Source of the DNA: Winslowiella toletana
GTDB lineage: Bacteria > Pseudomonadota > Gammaproteobacteria > Enterobacterales > Enterobacteriaceae
Reading direction: 5' to 3'
Assembly: GCF_017875465.1 (NCBI RefSeq)
Contig: NZ_JAGGMQ010000001.1
Coordinates: 2,108,001-2,172,000, forward strand
Length of the DNA: 64,000 nucleotides
The first letter of the stretch is position 1, and each line of letters starts with the position of its first letter. Of this stretch, positions 27,902 to 38,284 are shown one piece after another. The position numbers and the translations under genes were made by a program. The notes under the pieces were generated by a model that ran no database searches, was not told the DNA's origin, and saw only the letters and a program-made list of their open reading frames with translations.

Positions 27902-28309
27902 TTATTTATGCAGCGACAATCCTTTAATGACTTTATCCACGATTTTTTTCGGTGCGCGCATGGCAAGCCCAACCAGATTCATATTTTCGGCATCTTCAGC
28001 CATAAACATTTCGCGGTTTGCTTCGTCATGACCGGTTGAAAACATGGCATGTACATAAGGAATAAGAATAACTTCACGCTCGAGGCCTTTACGGTGAGCA
28101 GACTGTAAACCTGCAAGATCGGCTTCAAAAATAAGCATCGGCTGACCGCAAATATTACCGTAGTGATGCCCTTTCGCATCGATATACGGCTGCCCCATTA
28201 TTTCCGGCGCCGCTGCCGCAATGCCGGTTGCCAGAAATGCGACAACGTTCAGCCTCTGCCAGACAGGCAGGTCATTCCTGATAATAAAAGCGATTTTGGT
28301 GTCAAACAT
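27902..28309 (-). CDS. DUF2000 family protein
   Basis: The 135-residue product starts MFDTKIAFIIRNDLPVWQRL and contains VAFLATGIAAAAPEIMGQPY, the characteristic layout of the DUF2000 family (a peptidyl-tRNA-hydrolase-like fold of unknown function). No signal peptide is seen. It is followed by a gene-free stretch and preceded by a 125-base gap to the amine-oxidase operon, so it may be separately expressed. No biochemical role can be assigned. Confidence 0.75.
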   Translation of the reverse strand: MFDTKIAFIIRNDLPVWQRLNVVAFLATGIAAAAPEIMGQPYIDAKGHHYGNICGQPMLIFEADLAGLQSAHRKGLEREVILIPYVHAMFSTGHDEANREMFMAEDAENMNLVGLAMRAPKKIVDKVIKGLSLHK

Positions 28310-28434
28310 CCGTTCAGTCTCTCGTCTGTTGCAGTAAAAAGCACATGTTAGAAGACTTCAGGGATCGCAGTCTGGAACGTTTGTGCAGCAAGGCTGACTA
28401 CCGGTTTTAGTCAAAATAAATCACGCTCCCCTGG

Positions 28435-29727
28435 TCAAAAGCGCTCAAACCGATACGGAGCGGGATCGATAATCGGCGGGTAACCGGCAACTAAATCCGC
28501 CGCCAGTTGCCCGGCGGCTGGTGAAGTGCCGAAACCATGCCCGGAAAAACCGGTCGCCAGTGTCAGGCCTGGTATTTTCGCTACCGCACCAATTACCGGA
28601 TTAGAATCTGGCGTGACGTCAATCACCCCGGCCCAGGCGTCAGCAATTTCTGCGGTTGCAAATGCTGGCCATGCCGCAATCAGATTGGTCATCGCCTCCT
28701 GATTCAGCGCCGGATTGGCGGGCGGATCCATCGTGCGCACGCGCTCAAACGGCGAGCGGCTGGTCGCACGCCAGCGACGCGGCAGCGCCAGATCCTGCAG
28801 GAAGGGCCTGCCGAGCGAAATACGCAGGAAACTGCGCTGCGCACGCAGCTGTGGCAGATAGCGGGTTCCCAGTAATAGATGGTCCAGGGTCAGCGAAGCA
28901 TCCAGCGCACCGCGCTGGGTAATAATAAAGCCTCCGTCGATATGTTTGCGGAACGAGAAGTCCGGTGCGCCCACCGCAATATCGGTCGGCCCGGCCATCG
29001 GTCTGGTGCGCAGCACGGAACAGATCAGCGGCAGCGTCGGCAACATAATCCCCTGATTTCCCAACAGGCGTCGTGACCATAACCCACCAGCCAGCAGCAC
29101 CTGCCCGCAACGGATCTCACCCTGTTCTGTCACCACGCCGCTGATTTTGCCGCCAGCTGTAGCCAGCGAGCGTACCGCGCAGTTCTCCACGATCACCGCC
29201 CCTTTAGCAATGGCCGCGCGGGCGATAGCGCTGGCAGCCAGCGTCGGCTCTGCACGGCCGTCTGACGGTGTATAGATCCCGCCCAGCCAGTTGCCACGCC
29301 CGCCGGGCACCAGCTGTGCAATCTCCTGCGGGCTGAGCAGCCGCGAATCCACTCCAGGATGCGCGACGGATTTCAGCCAGCCTTCATGCATCGCCATCTG
29401 CGCATCATTGCGGGCAATAAACATAATCCCCGCCTGGCGGTAGCCAACATCACACGCCACGCGCTGCGACATTGCCGCCCATAAACGATCCGAGGCCAGC
29501 GCCAGCGGGATATCTTCGGCAGCGCGGCTGGTCTTGCGCACCCAGCCAAGATTGCGCGATGACTGCTCACCGGCGATGTGGCCTTTTTCTACCACCACTA
29601 CCGGGATATTGCGCTCCGCCAGCGTCAGGGCAGCGGTCAGTCCGACGATCCCAGCGCCAATAATCACCACCGTAGTGGCGGCAGGTAACGCAGTGCAGCT
29701 CTGAACCGCAGTTATTTTTGGGGCCAT
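28435..29727 (-). CDS. DadA-like FAD-dependent amine/amino-acid oxidoreductase
   Basis: The 430-residue protein is a DAO-family flavoenzyme. The dinucleotide-binding motif VIIGAGIVGLTAALTLAER is near residue 22, followed by VVVEKGHIAGEQSSRNLGWV, the FAD-contact region, and a C-terminal GFSGHGFGTSPAAGQLAADL that closes the FAD site. It probably oxidatively deaminates an amine or amino acid to an imine. The adjacent RidA (imine deaminase) and ornithine-cyclodeaminase-family genes fit such a pathway. The substrate is unknown. Confidence 0.85.
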   Translation of the reverse strand: MAPKITAVQSCTALPAATTVVIIGAGIVGLTAALTLAERNIPVVVVEKGHIAGEQSSRNLGWVRKTSRAAEDIPLALASDRLWAAMSQRVACDVGYRQAGIMFIARNDAQMAMHEGWLKSVAHPGVDSRLLSPQEIAQLVPGGRGNWLGGIYTPSDGRAEPTLAASAIARAAIAKGAVIVENCAVRSLATAGGKISGVVTEQGEIRCGQVLLAGGLWSRRLLGNQGIMLPTLPLICSVLRTRPMAGPTDIAVGAPDFSFRKHIDGGFIITQRGALDASLTLDHLLLGTRYLPQLRAQRSFLRISLGRPFLQDLALPRRWRATSRSPFERVRTMDPPANPALNQEAMTNLIAAWPAFATAEIADAWAGVIDVTPDSNPVIGAVAKIPGLTLATGFSGHGFGTSPAAGQLAADLVAGYPPIIDPAPYRFERF

Positions 29728-29747
29728 AACACACCTTCCTGCGGGCT

Positions 29748-30170
29748 TTAAACAGCGACAGTAATTTCTGCCACTTCGGCGGTCGATGCCCCGCGGTAAG
29801 CGGTAACTTCGATTTCCACTTTATATACCGTGGACCCCAGCGGCGGGCAGGTTACCGTTGATGCCGGATTCACGCCGCGAAACTTTTCGCCAATAATCGC
29901 CATCACCACAGGAACATCGGCAGGCTGCTGAATAAACACTCGCGACATCACCACATCAGCAAGCGTGGCATCCACTGCGGCCAGCGCCAGCGCAATATTG
30001 GCATACACCTGGTGCGTCTGTTCGCTGATATCTTCCGGGATCTGTTGCGTATGCGGATTGCGCCCGGCGGTATTGGAAACATAAATCCAGTTATCGACCG
30101 CCACAATGCGCGAATAACTCGCCTGCTGCTCAAAAACAGATCCAGTCTTTACTTTAGTAATGCGGGTCAT
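29748..30170 (-). CDS. RidA-family enamine/imine deaminase
   Basis: RidA proteins hydrolyse reactive enamines and imines released by amino-acid enzymes. From the chosen start the product has 140 residues (MTRITKVKTGSVFEQQASYS), with the family segments VSNTAGRNPHT and a late VEIEVTAYRG. The start at 30170 has the ribosome site AAGGAACAG in front. The longer frame would add 33 residues from inside the upstream gene and is not favoured. It lies between the oxidoreductase and the cyclodeaminase-family gene and is likely cotranscribed with both. Confidence 0.86.
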   Translation of the reverse strand: MTRITKVKTGSVFEQQASYSRIVAVDNWIYVSNTAGRNPHTQQIPEDISEQTHQVYANIALALAAVDATLADVVMSRVFIQQPADVPVVMAIIGEKFRGVNPASTVTCPPLGSTVYKVEIEVTAYRGASTAEVAEITVAV

Positions 30171-30184
30171 GCGCTGTTCCTTAA

Positions 30185-31324
30185 TTAGCTGAGAACCGGG
30201 GTTTCCCACAGGTTTAGTTTGATGCCGATACCTTTTGCCAGCGCGTTGCGATACACCACGGTGCCCCACGCCACATCCTCAACCGGCATGCCGCCGACTG
30301 ACATAATGATAATTTCGTCGTCGTTCTGACGGCCGGGCGCGTCACCGGCGATAATTTTGCCGATATCCTCTAACTGCGCATGGCTGAGTTTGCCTTCCGC
30401 CAGCATGTCCATAAAACGCACGCCTATCACCGGGATGGTGTGGTGCGCCGGTTTTGGCACCTCTTCATACCAGGCGTGGTACAGGCCGGTATTGTCGAGC
30501 ACCTTTCGCACATCCGCCTGCTCCATCCCTTCATCAAGGTTGCACAGCGCCGGCATGGCGAGAAATGCGCCCGGTTTAACCCACTCGCGTTTTACTAGCG
30601 GATAACTGGCCGGGTCGCCAACTTCCCCTGAACTGCAATAGGTCACAATATCGCTGCCACGTACCACTTCTTCGAGCGTGTCGACCACCTGAATGTGGGT
30701 GATCTGCGGGTAAGTGACCGTCAGCCATGAGATAAAGTTGTCGAGGCTCTTCTGCCCGCGCCCTTTCACCTTAATCGTGTCGATCTGCGGGCAGACGGCG
30801 ATAAACGCCGCAACGGCAGTTTTGCCCATCACGCCCGGCCCCAGCAGGCCAATCACCCGCGAGTCTTTGCGCGCCAGATGGCGCGCCCCCACGCCGGGAA
30901 CCGCGCCGGTACGGTAAGCCGACAACAGGTTGGCTGACATATGCGCCAGCGGCGCGCCGGTATCGGCATCATTTAGCGTGAACATCAGAATCGAGCGCGG
31001 CAGTCCTTTCTGGCGGTTGGCAATATTGGAGCCGTACCACTTTACCCCCGCAGTACAGAAACTGCCGCCGAGGTAGGCCGGCATCGCCATTAAGCGTCGG
31101 TCGGCGGTGGGTTTAGGCATCGCTGGAAACGGCGAATTTTCCGGAAAGGTCACCATCGCGCCGTGCGAATCATTATTGGAACCCGCCATGCGGTAGTCGC
31201 CCTGATACAGCAGGCCGAACATCTCTTCCATAGTGTCAACACAGGCGGGCATATCCGTGACCCCGGCGCGGATCATGTCCTGTTCCGACAGATAGATAAA
31301 ATCGATTTTAGTGGTGTCAGACAT
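30185..31324 (-). CDS. Ornithine cyclodeaminase/mu-crystallin family protein (tyramine oxidase subunit B-like)
   Basis: The 379-residue product starts MSDTTKIDFIYLSEQDMIRA. It has the NAD(P)-binding turn GLLGPGVMGKTAVAAF and conserved family stretches (LMAMPAYLGG, then KWYGSNIANRQKGLPRS). Members of this long subgroup are sometimes annotated as tyramine oxidase subunit B; I use that only as a pointer. It would act on an imine or amino-acid intermediate together with the downstream RidA and flavoenzyme. The ATG chosen lies 22 codons inside the longest frame, where family similarity begins. It heads the minus-strand operon. Confidence 0.8.
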   Translation of the reverse strand: MSDTTKIDFIYLSEQDMIRAGVTDMPACVDTMEEMFGLLYQGDYRMAGSNNDSHGAMVTFPENSPFPAMPKPTADRRLMAMPAYLGGSFCTAGVKWYGSNIANRQKGLPRSILMFTLNDADTGAPLAHMSANLLSAYRTGAVPGVGARHLARKDSRVIGLLGPGVMGKTAVAAFIAVCPQIDTIKVKGRGQKSLDNFISWLTVTYPQITHIQVVDTLEEVVRGSDIVTYCSSGEVGDPASYPLVKREWVKPGAFLAMPALCNLDEGMEQADVRKVLDNTGLYHAWYEEVPKPAHHTIPVIGVRFMDMLAEGKLSHAQLEDIGKIIAGDAPGRQNDDEIIIMSVGGMPVEDVAWGTVVYRNALAKGIGIKLNLWETPVLS

Positions 31325-31493
31325 GCCAGTTACCCCGTTAAATGAGTGAGTTACGTTTTCATTGCCTGCTGAAAATAACGGGGCAGGCATCAGGCTGTAT
31401 TGAACATTTGCGACATGCGCAAAAACCGCATGCGGGAGATGGCACCCGAATTGCAGTGATGGAGAGTCTTCCTGTTTATTGCGGGGTTCTGTT

Positions 31494-32309
31494 ATGTCAC
31501 ATGCGGTCGATATCCATCCGGAACAGCCCTGGTTTGTGCTGAGTGCGGCGCAGCATTATTCGCTGATGCACTCTGACAACCCGGCGATTTCCCACTTCTA
31601 CAGTTTCGAGGTTTCACCATCGGCCAGCCTGACGCTGGCGGTACCGGATGGCTGCGTGGATATCGTCTTTGACTGCGATGCGGCGCAGCCGGTGGCGCGG
31701 GTATGCGGCACCACACTGGAGGCACGCAGTGCGGCGCTGATCCGCAACCATCGCTATTTCGGCGTACGCTTTGCGCCCGGCGTGATCCCGGACTTTCTCG
31801 ATGTAATGGCGGAAGAGCTGACAGATCGTGAATTTAATTTCTTTGATGTGGTGCCGGATGCGCGCCAGGCCTGCGAACAGATCCTGCGCACGCCGCTGTT
31901 TTCACAACAGGTCGCGCTGTTTAATGCCCATTTTACTCCACGCCTGATGCGCAAAACGTCGACGGTGACGGCGTCAATTATTCGCACCATTCTGCAACAG
32001 AAAGGCAATATCCGTATTGAACAGCTGGAGGCATTGACCGGCTATACCTGCCGCACGATTCAGCGCCAGTTCCGCCATGATACCGGCATGTCGCCCAAGG
32101 CGTTTGGCCGCATTATGCGCTGCCAGGCGGCGCTGAATACCCTGCATTTGCGCGGTAATATTTCGTTTTCCGACCTGGCGCTGGACCTCGGTTTCAGCGA
32201 CCAGTCACACTTCCTGCGCGAGTTCAAAAAGCTGGTCAGCACTACCCCACTTGACTACCAGCGGCGTACGCTGTTTGCCGCCTATGGAGAACGCATCCGT
32301 TACAACTAA
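31494..32309 (+). CDS. AraC-family transcriptional regulator
   Basis: The 271-residue product has an N-terminal sensing domain (DUF6597-type, with LAVPDGCVDIVFDCD) and a C-terminal AraC double helix-turn-helix (about 170-265, with IRIEQLEALTGYTCRTIQRQ and DLALDLGFSDQSHFLREFKK). It is transcribed divergently from the oxidoreductase operon, across about 170 bases, and points toward the permease. It therefore probably activates one or both units in response to the substrate. Confidence 0.9.
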   Translation: MSHAVDIHPEQPWFVLSAAQHYSLMHSDNPAISHFYSFEVSPSASLTLAVPDGCVDIVFDCDAAQPVARVCGTTLEARSAALIRNHRYFGVRFAPGVIPDFLDVMAEELTDREFNFFDVVPDARQACEQILRTPLFSQQVALFNAHFTPRLMRKTSTVTASIIRTILQQKGNIRIEQLEALTGYTCRTIQRQFRHDTGMSPKAFGRIMRCQAALNTLHLRGNISFSDLALDLGFSDQSHFLREFKKLVSTTPLDYQRRTLFAAYGERIRYN

Positions 32310-32448
32310 GTTAGCGTCAGGTTAGCGCAAAGTAGCACTAAAACGGTGCATCTGTTGCACTCTGCTGCTGTCCGATTTTTTCTATCCTCCGCTGTTGCTG
32401 CTGAGAAATGATGCATACCTATATTCACTTGCAGATAGGGCGCTGGCG

Positions 32449-33846
32449 ATGAGCAACACGAACGGTTTACGAAAAAATACCCTGGGCTTATTTTCTCTGG
32501 TCTTCTTTGTGGTTGCAGCCGCTTCGCCCCTGACCGGTGTGGTGGGTGGGCTGCCGGTGGCTATTTTTACCGGCAACGGCGGCGGCATTCCGGCTATCTA
32601 TATTATGGCCTGCCTCATTCTGATGATCTTCTCGGTGGGCTATATCGCGATGAGCCGCTATGTGAATGATGCCGGTGCTTTCTACACCTATATATCAAAA
32701 GGTCTGGGCGAAAACTGGGGCGCCTCCGCTTCAGTACTGGCGCTGATCGCCTATCTGTCAATCCAGACGGCAATTATCGCCATGCTCGGTTTCTTTACCC
32801 AGCTGTTCCTTGAGCAGCATCTTGCGCTGTCGATCCCCTGGTGGGCGCTGAGCATGTTATTTACCGTGATTGCGTGGATGTTAGGCATCAAACGGGTCGA
32901 AGTTGGCGGCAAACTGCTCGGCGTACTGATGCTGGCGGAGGTGGCGATTGTCCTGCTGACCGACGTTATGCTGCTGGTGAAAAAAGAGGGAGCGCTGAAC
33001 TTCAGCTCGTTTGAACCTTCCGTGTTTATGCAGGGCAATCTTGGCATCGCCTTTATTTTTGCCATTGCCTCGTTTATCGGTTTTGAGTCAACCGCCATCT
33101 ATGCTGAAGAGTGCCGTGAACCACATAAAACCGTCCCGCGCGCCACCCTCTGCGCCCTGCTGATTATTACGGTGTTTTTCTGCTTTACCAGCTGGTCGCT
33201 GGTACAGGCATATGGTTTTGATCAGATAGCGCAGATTGCCCGTAAAGATCCCGGCAACTTTATTTTTGATATTACCCGTCAGTATGTCGGCCAGTGGGCG
33301 GTGGAAACCATGTCGGTACTGTTGATTACCAGTCTGTTTGCCGCCGCGCTGGCGTTCCATAACAATATTTCGCGCTATATTTTCAGCATCAGCCGGGATG
33401 GCCTGATCTGGAAAGAGCTGTGCAGCACCCATCCGACTAACGGTACGCCGCACAATGCCAGCCATGCGCACAGTGTGATTCTGTTGCTGTTGCTGGCGGG
33501 GATGGGCAGCACCAATATGGATCCGATGGTGCATATTTTTGCCTTTGGTTCGGCTATCGCTACGCTGTCGATATTAGTGCTTCAGGTCGGTGTTTCCGCC
33601 GCAGTGATTATGTTTTTCCGTCACACCGCCAACCATAATCACAGCGCCTGGCAGGTGTTCTGGGCGCCGCTGGCGGCACTGACCGCGATGTCGGCCACGA
33701 TTATTCTGGCGATTAATAATTTGCAGTTAATCAGCGGCAGCGATTCCGCGCTGGTGCAGTTTATCCCGTGGTTTATTGCCAGCTGTGGCGCTATAGGGTA
33801 TCTGATGTCGCTGAAACGTAAGGCGCGGTTGATGAGGACGGGTTGA
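32449..33846 (+). CDS. APC-superfamily amino acid/amine permease
   Basis: The 465-residue product from the chosen ATG shows about twelve hydrophobic helices and the APC opening LGLFSLVFFVVAAASPLTGV. It also has a conserved GFESTAIYAEECREPHKTVP after helix 6, which is typical of amine or amino-acid transporters. The ATG at 32449 has AGGG nearby; the longer frame adds a polar tail unlikely to be translated. It probably imports the substrate of the oppositely oriented catabolic operon. Confidence 0.88.
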   Translation: MSNTNGLRKNTLGLFSLVFFVVAAASPLTGVVGGLPVAIFTGNGGGIPAIYIMACLILMIFSVGYIAMSRYVNDAGAFYTYISKGLGENWGASASVLALIAYLSIQTAIIAMLGFFTQLFLEQHLALSIPWWALSMLFTVIAWMLGIKRVEVGGKLLGVLMLAEVAIVLLTDVMLLVKKEGALNFSSFEPSVFMQGNLGIAFIFAIASFIGFESTAIYAEECREPHKTVPRATLCALLIITVFFCFTSWSLVQAYGFDQIAQIARKDPGNFIFDITRQYVGQWAVETMSVLLITSLFAAALAFHNNISRYIFSISRDGLIWKELCSTHPTNGTPHNASHAHSVILLLLLAGMGSTNMDPMVHIFAFGSAIATLSILVLQVGVSAAVIMFFRHTANHNHSAWQVFWAPLAALTAMSATIILAINNLQLISGSDSALVQFIPWFIASCGAIGYLMSLKRKARLMRTG

Positions 33847-34050
33847 GGTTATTTTTGATGTGCCAGCAAGGTTGCAGATTTTAAAAGCTGAACATATTGC
33901 CAGCATTTCTGCGGGTGACCAGCAACGTGATATGAATAATCCGCTGACGCTGATGTCCTTAAAAGAACAGTATCTCAACCTTCTTGCTGTCAACTATCTG
34001 CATCAGGAGTGCTGGATACTGAACTCTTATCCAGCCCAGAGTATCGAAAT

Positions 34051-35235
34051 CTAAACCGCCTGCCCACAAGCCCATGCCGAGCTCCACGCCCACTGGAAGT
34101 TATAACCGCCCAGCCAGCCAGTGACATCGGCCACTTCTCCGATAAAGTACAAACCGGGTACATCACGCGCTTCCATGGTTTTGGATGACAGCTGGGTGGT
34201 ATCGACGCCGCCCAGCGTCACTTCGGCAGTGCGATAACCTTCGGTACCATTGGGTTGCACGCGCCACTGATGCAGCGCCGCCGCCAGCTCGCTCTGCTGA
34301 CGACTGTTCAGCTGCTTCAGCGTGACATCCGGCACCGTCTGCAGGGTTTGCAGCACTTCGATTAAACGCTTCGGCAGCACTTTTGCCAGACTGTTTTTCA
34401 GGCTGAGATTAGGGTGCTCGCTGCGCTCAGCATTAATAAAGCTGTCAAGATCCTGACCCGGCGAGAGGTCAACAGAGACAAACTCACCCGGCTGCCAGTA
34501 GCTGGAGAGTTGCAATACCGCCGGTCCCGACAGGCCGCGATGGGTAAACAGCATCGCTTCTTTAAATACCGTACCGTCTTCCGCAGTCATCACCGTCGGC
34601 AGCGATACGCCGGAGAGCGCCTGCAAATGGTCCAGTAAGGGTTTATGCAGAGTAAAAGGCACCAGTCCGGCGCGGGTCGCGAAAACGCGCAGGCCAAACT
34701 GTTCCGCCAGCTTATAGCCGAACGGCGTGGCGCCGAGTCCCGGCATTGACAGGCCGCCACTGGCGATCACCAGTTTTTCCGCCTGCACCGCCGCGCCATT
34801 CAGTTGCAGAGTATAGCCATTGTCGTCGCGCTCAACGCTGATCACTTCGCTGCGCAAACGCACCGTCACACCGCCCTGCTCACACTCTTTCAGCAGCAGC
34901 TCAACAATCTGCTGCGCCGAGTCGTCACAAAACAGCTGACCCAGCGTTTTTTCGTGCCAGGCGATACCATGGCGATTAACCAGATCGATAAAATCCCACT
35001 GGGTATAGCGCGCCAGCGCTGATTTACAGAAGTGCGGGTTGTTCGACAGATAGGCCGCCGGTTCGGTATACAGATTGGTGAAGTTGCAGCGCCCGCCGCC
35101 GGACATCAGAATTTTACGCCCGGCCTTTTTGCCGTTATCCAGCAACAGCACGCGGCGACCACGCTGGCCTGCCTGTGCGGCGCAGAACATGCCTGCAGCC
35201 CCTGCGCCAATAATGATAACGTCAAACTTTTCCAC
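34051..35235 (-). CDS. yhiN: HI0933-family flavoprotein YhiN
   Basis: The 394-residue flavoprotein has an N-terminal FAD motif (VIIIGAGAAGMFCAAQAGQR near residue 6), the family's KILMSGGGRCNFTN segment, and a C-terminal IGEVADVTGWLGGYNFQWAW, which are hallmarks of the BaiN/HI0933 group. The cellular reaction is not established. It lies divergent from pitA, as in E. coli. Confidence 0.9.
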   Translation of the reverse strand: MEKFDVIIIGAGAAGMFCAAQAGQRGRRVLLLDNGKKAGRKILMSGGGRCNFTNLYTEPAAYLSNNPHFCKSALARYTQWDFIDLVNRHGIAWHEKTLGQLFCDDSAQQIVELLLKECEQGGVTVRLRSEVISVERDDNGYTLQLNGAAVQAEKLVIASGGLSMPGLGATPFGYKLAEQFGLRVFATRAGLVPFTLHKPLLDHLQALSGVSLPTVMTAEDGTVFKEAMLFTHRGLSGPAVLQLSSYWQPGEFVSVDLSPGQDLDSFINAERSEHPNLSLKNSLAKVLPKRLIEVLQTLQTVPDVTLKQLNSRQQSELAAALHQWRVQPNGTEGYRTAEVTLGGVDTTQLSSKTMEARDVPGLYFIGEVADVTGWLGGYNFQWAWSSAWACGQAV

Positions 35236-35477
35236 AACTCACTCCTGCCGGCTGGCAAAAAACGCTGATTGTAGAGAGTTGCTGCCAGTGATGCCAGCGT
35301 AACAAAAGTGTAGTGAAAGTAACACAATGTAACTATTTAATTTACAGGCTTTTTTTAGCGAAAAATCTGGGTTTAATGCGCTTTAATATCAAAAAAAGTC
35401 TATATTTCCCTTTCCCCCGGCGCGGTTTGTCGCTGATAATGCGCCGCGTTCATGTCCTCCAAAATGGCGTAACGCTT

Positions 35478-36977
35478 ATGCTACATCTGTTTGCTGGTCT
35501 TGATTACCATACCGGCCTGTTATTAGTACTCGCTCTGATGTTTGTGCTGTTTTATGAAGCCATTAACGGTTTCCATGATACTGCCAATGCAGTGGCGACT
35601 GTCATCTATACTCGTGCAATGCGATCGCAGTTAGCGGTAGTTATGGCCGGTGTATTTAACTTTTTTGGTGTGTTACTGGGTGGTTTAAGCGTTGCTTACG
35701 CAATTGTCCACTTGCTCCCTACCGATCTGCTGCTCAATGTAGGATCGGCTCACGGGCTGGCTATGGTCTTTTCCATGCTGCTCGCTGCAATTATCTGGAA
35801 CTTAGGCACCTGGTACTTCGGTCTGCCTGCGTCCAGCTCCCATACCCTGATCGGCGCCATTATTGGTATCGGTCTGACCAACGCGTTGCTGACTGGCACC
35901 TCGGTGGTTGATGCGCTGAATATCCCTAAAATGATCGGTATTTTTATGTCGTTGATTTTATCGCCAATTATCGGTCTGATTGTAGCAGGTGGTTTGATCT
36001 TCCTGTTGCGTCGCTACTGGAGCGGCACCAAAAAGCGTAGCCGTATCCATATGACGCCAGCCGATCGCGAGAAGATTGACGGTAAGAAAAAACCGCCATT
36101 CTGGACGCGTATTGCCCTGATCGTCTCCGCTATCGGCGTCAGCTACTCACACGGCGCCAATGATGGTCAGAAAGGCATTGGTCTGATTATGCTGGTGCTG
36201 ATTGGCGTCGCGCCGGCTGGCTTTGTGGTTAATATGAACTCCTCCGGTTATGACATCACGCGTACTCGCGATGCGGTCAACCATCTGGAACAGTATTACC
36301 AGCAGCATAGCGCTACGCTGACGCATATCATTCAGATGACGCCACCGGCACTGCCGACACCAGAACAGGTGCCGTCTGGCCCGCAGGCATTCCATTGCGA
36401 CAGCGCACGTGCGCTGGGGGCGATTCAACGTGCGCAGGGCCTGCTGAATAATCTGCAGAGTTACGATGCGCTGAATGTCGACCAGCGTGCACAGATGCGT
36501 CGTCTGCTGATGTGTATTTCCGATACCGCCGATAAAGCGGCGAAACTGCCGGAAACCAACGCCGATGACCAACGCTTCCTCAACAAGCTGAAAGGCGATC
36601 TGCTGAACACCGTGGAATATGCGCCAGTCTGGATTATTGTTGCGGTGGCGCTGGCATTATCACTGGGCACCATGGTGGGCTGGCGTCGTGTGGCGACCAC
36701 TATCGGCGAAAAAATCGGTAAGAAAGGGATGACTTATGCGCAAGGCATGTCGGCGCAGCTGACGGCGGCAGTGTCAATTGGTGTGGCCAGCTATACCGGT
36801 ATGCCGGTATCCACCACCCATATCCTCTCCTCTTCCGTTGCTGGTACCATGCTGGTTGATGGCGGCGGCGTGCAGAGTCGCACCATTAAGAATATCGCGC
36901 TGGCGTGGGTATTAACCCTGCCAATCTCGATACTGCTTTCCGGCGGGTTGTACTGGATTGCATTGCAATTGATTTAA
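35478..36977 (+). CDS. pitA: Low-affinity inorganic phosphate transporter PitA
   Basis: PitA imports metal-phosphate complexes with protons. From the chosen ATG the product has 499 residues, begins [20 protein letters not shown], and has the two inverted PHO4 signature regions ([19 protein letters not shown] near residue 29, [20 protein letters not shown] near 222). A polar cytoplasmic loop separates the halves. The long frame upstream of this ATG shows no family similarity. It is followed by a clear terminator. Confidence 0.95.
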   Translation: MLHLFAGLDYHTGLLLVLALMFVLFYEAINGFHDTANAVATVIYTRAMRSQLAVVMAGVFNFFGVLLGGLSVAYAIVHLLPTDLLLNVGSAHGLAMVFSMLLAAIIWNLGTWYFGLPASSSHTLIGAIIGIGLTNALLTGTSVVDALNIPKMIGIFMSLILSPIIGLIVAGGLIFLLRRYWSGTKKRSRIHMTPADREKIDGKKKPPFWTRIALIVSAIGVSYSHGANDGQKGIGLIMLVLIGVAPAGFVVNMNSSGYDITRTRDAVNHLEQYYQQHSATLTHIIQMTPPALPTPEQVPSGPQAFHCDSARALGAIQRAQGLLNNLQSYDALNVDQRAQMRRLLMCISDTADKAAKLPETNADDQRFLNKLKGDLLNTVEYAPVWIIVAVALALSLGTMVGWRRVATTIGEKIGKKGMTYAQGMSAQLTAAVSIGVASYTGMPVSTTHILSSSVAGTMLVDGGGVQSRTIKNIALAWVLTLPISILLSGGLYWIALQLI

Positions 36978-36996
36978 TTCAACTCAGTCTGAACAG

Positions 36997-37022
36997 GGGC
37001 GGCAGCGATGCCGCCCTTTTTT
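36997..37022 (+). terminator. Rho-independent terminator after pitA
   Basis: Seven-base GC arms (GGGCGGC and its complement) enclose a six-base loop and are followed by six T. It is 20 bases past the pitA stop, between pitA and the convergent uspB. Confidence 0.9.
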
Positions 37023-37036
37023 ATTCCCCGCCCGCT

Positions 37037-37372
37037 TCAGTGCCATATCGCCAATGCCAGCAGGCTAATCATCACTAAGCCACAGAGTGCGCTGGTCAGA
37101 ATAAATTGCCCACGCACACGTTCACAACGGCGGATAAACTCGTCGTCATGATGATCGCGATAGCGTTGCGCCCAGATATAACGCACAAGGCGTACCTGTT
37201 TGCTCGGCTGACCATGAGAAGTGAAGAATCCGGCGCCATCAACATATTGATAAAGCAATGGATCGCAGCCGCGAAGCACCACCAGTAATGCGCGCAGAGA
37301 AGAGTAATAACGCGCCATATTCACTAAACAAACCACACATAGTGCCCAAAACAGTGCGATGGTGCTGATCAT
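37037..37372 (-). CDS. uspB: Universal stress protein B (UspB)
   Basis: UspB is a small inner-membrane protein linked to ethanol resistance in stationary phase. The 111-residue product (from ATG at 37372, behind AGGGG) has two membrane segments at its ends ([20 protein letters not shown] and [15 protein letters not shown]) around a basic loop ([20 protein letters not shown]). Length equals the enterobacterial protein. It is divergent from uspA, the conserved arrangement. Confidence 0.93.
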   Translation of the reverse strand: MISTIALFWALCVVCLVNMARYYSSLRALLVVLRGCDPLLYQYVDGAGFFTSHGQPSKQVRLVRYIWAQRYRDHHDDEFIRRCERVRGQFILTSALCGLVMISLLALAIWH

Positions 37373-37819
37373 GATCCCCTCCCGGCAATACCACAGGAAA
37401 GTTTTCAGCAGACTGCGCTGAATACAGCCAACGGTATCTTGCCAAACCACTATTGAACCGGACCGAATGTTTTTAAAAGAGAATGGCGACCACAGATGGA
37501 TTTGAGACCGTCATAACCCAGTGTAGGAGATCTGATCAAATTTTTTCCAGCGATGTTTTAGCTGTTATGCGAAAGTGGAAAAAAATTCATTTTGATCGCG
37601 GTCGCAAAGGGTGCGCCGCTAAACAACATCTGTTAACAATTAACGCTATACTGATGACATAACAAAGTGTCGCAGGCAGCATAACGCGATGCACCAGTAA
37701 CAGAATGAAATCTGCGGCGACCATCGCGCGCATTCCTCGCAATGGATTTCAGCAACTTGTGACAGGACAGAATAGCCCTCTGTCTGGCAGATCGCACATC
37801 TAATGGAAGGAGTTTAATT
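37373..37819. promoter_or_regulatory. Divergent uspB-uspA intergenic region
   Basis: About 450 bases with no gene. It must contain the opposing uspB and uspA promoters. A TATACT hexamer in the segment around 37640-37660 is a candidate -10 for uspA, but no good -35 stands at the right distance. The uspA ribosome site GGAAGGAG is at its right end. Confidence 0.55.
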
Positions 37820-38260
37820 ATGGCTTATAAACACATCCTGATTGCAGTAGACCTTTCCCCGGAAAGTAAACTGCTGGTCGAGAAAGCAGTTTCGCTGGCA
37901 CGCCCGTATGACGCAAAAGTGTCGCTGATTCATGTTGATGTGAACTATTCCGATCTCTACACCGGCCTGATTGATGTCAATCTCGGCGATATGCAGAAAC
38001 GTATCTCTGAAGAGACGCACAATGCGCTGACTGAACTGTCGCAGAACGCGGGCTATACCGTGAGCGAAACCCTCAGTGGCAGCGGCGATTTAGGTCAGGT
38101 GCTGGTGGATGCCATTAAGAAATATGACGTCGATTTGGTGGTTTGCGGCCATCACCAGGACTTCTGGAGCAAACTGATGTCATCTGCGCGTCAGCTGATC
38201 AACACCGTGCATATTGATATGCTGATTGTGCCATTGCGCGATGAGGACGAAGACGAGTAG
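37820..38260 (+). CDS. uspA: Universal stress protein A (UspA)
   Basis: UspA is a dimeric cytoplasmic stress protein induced on growth arrest. The 146-residue product begins [20 protein letters not shown] and includes [20 protein letters not shown] and [20 protein letters not shown], near identical to enterobacterial UspA. The ribosome site GGAAGGAG is ideal. dtpB, which follows uspA in E. coli, is absent here. Confidence 0.97.
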   Translation: MAYKHILIAVDLSPESKLLVEKAVSLARPYDAKVSLIHVDVNYSDLYTGLIDVNLGDMQKRISEETHNALTELSQNAGYTVSETLSGSGDLGQVLVDAIKKYDVDLVVCGHHQDFWSKLMSSARQLINTVHIDMLIVPLRDEDEDE

Positions 38261-38284
38261 AAGTAGATCGTAGTCGCTGCCCGG

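Noticed and set aside
33860..34054. 64-codon plus-strand frame between the permease and yhiN
   Set aside because: Short, no ribosome site, overlaps the yhiN stop; treated as non-coding.
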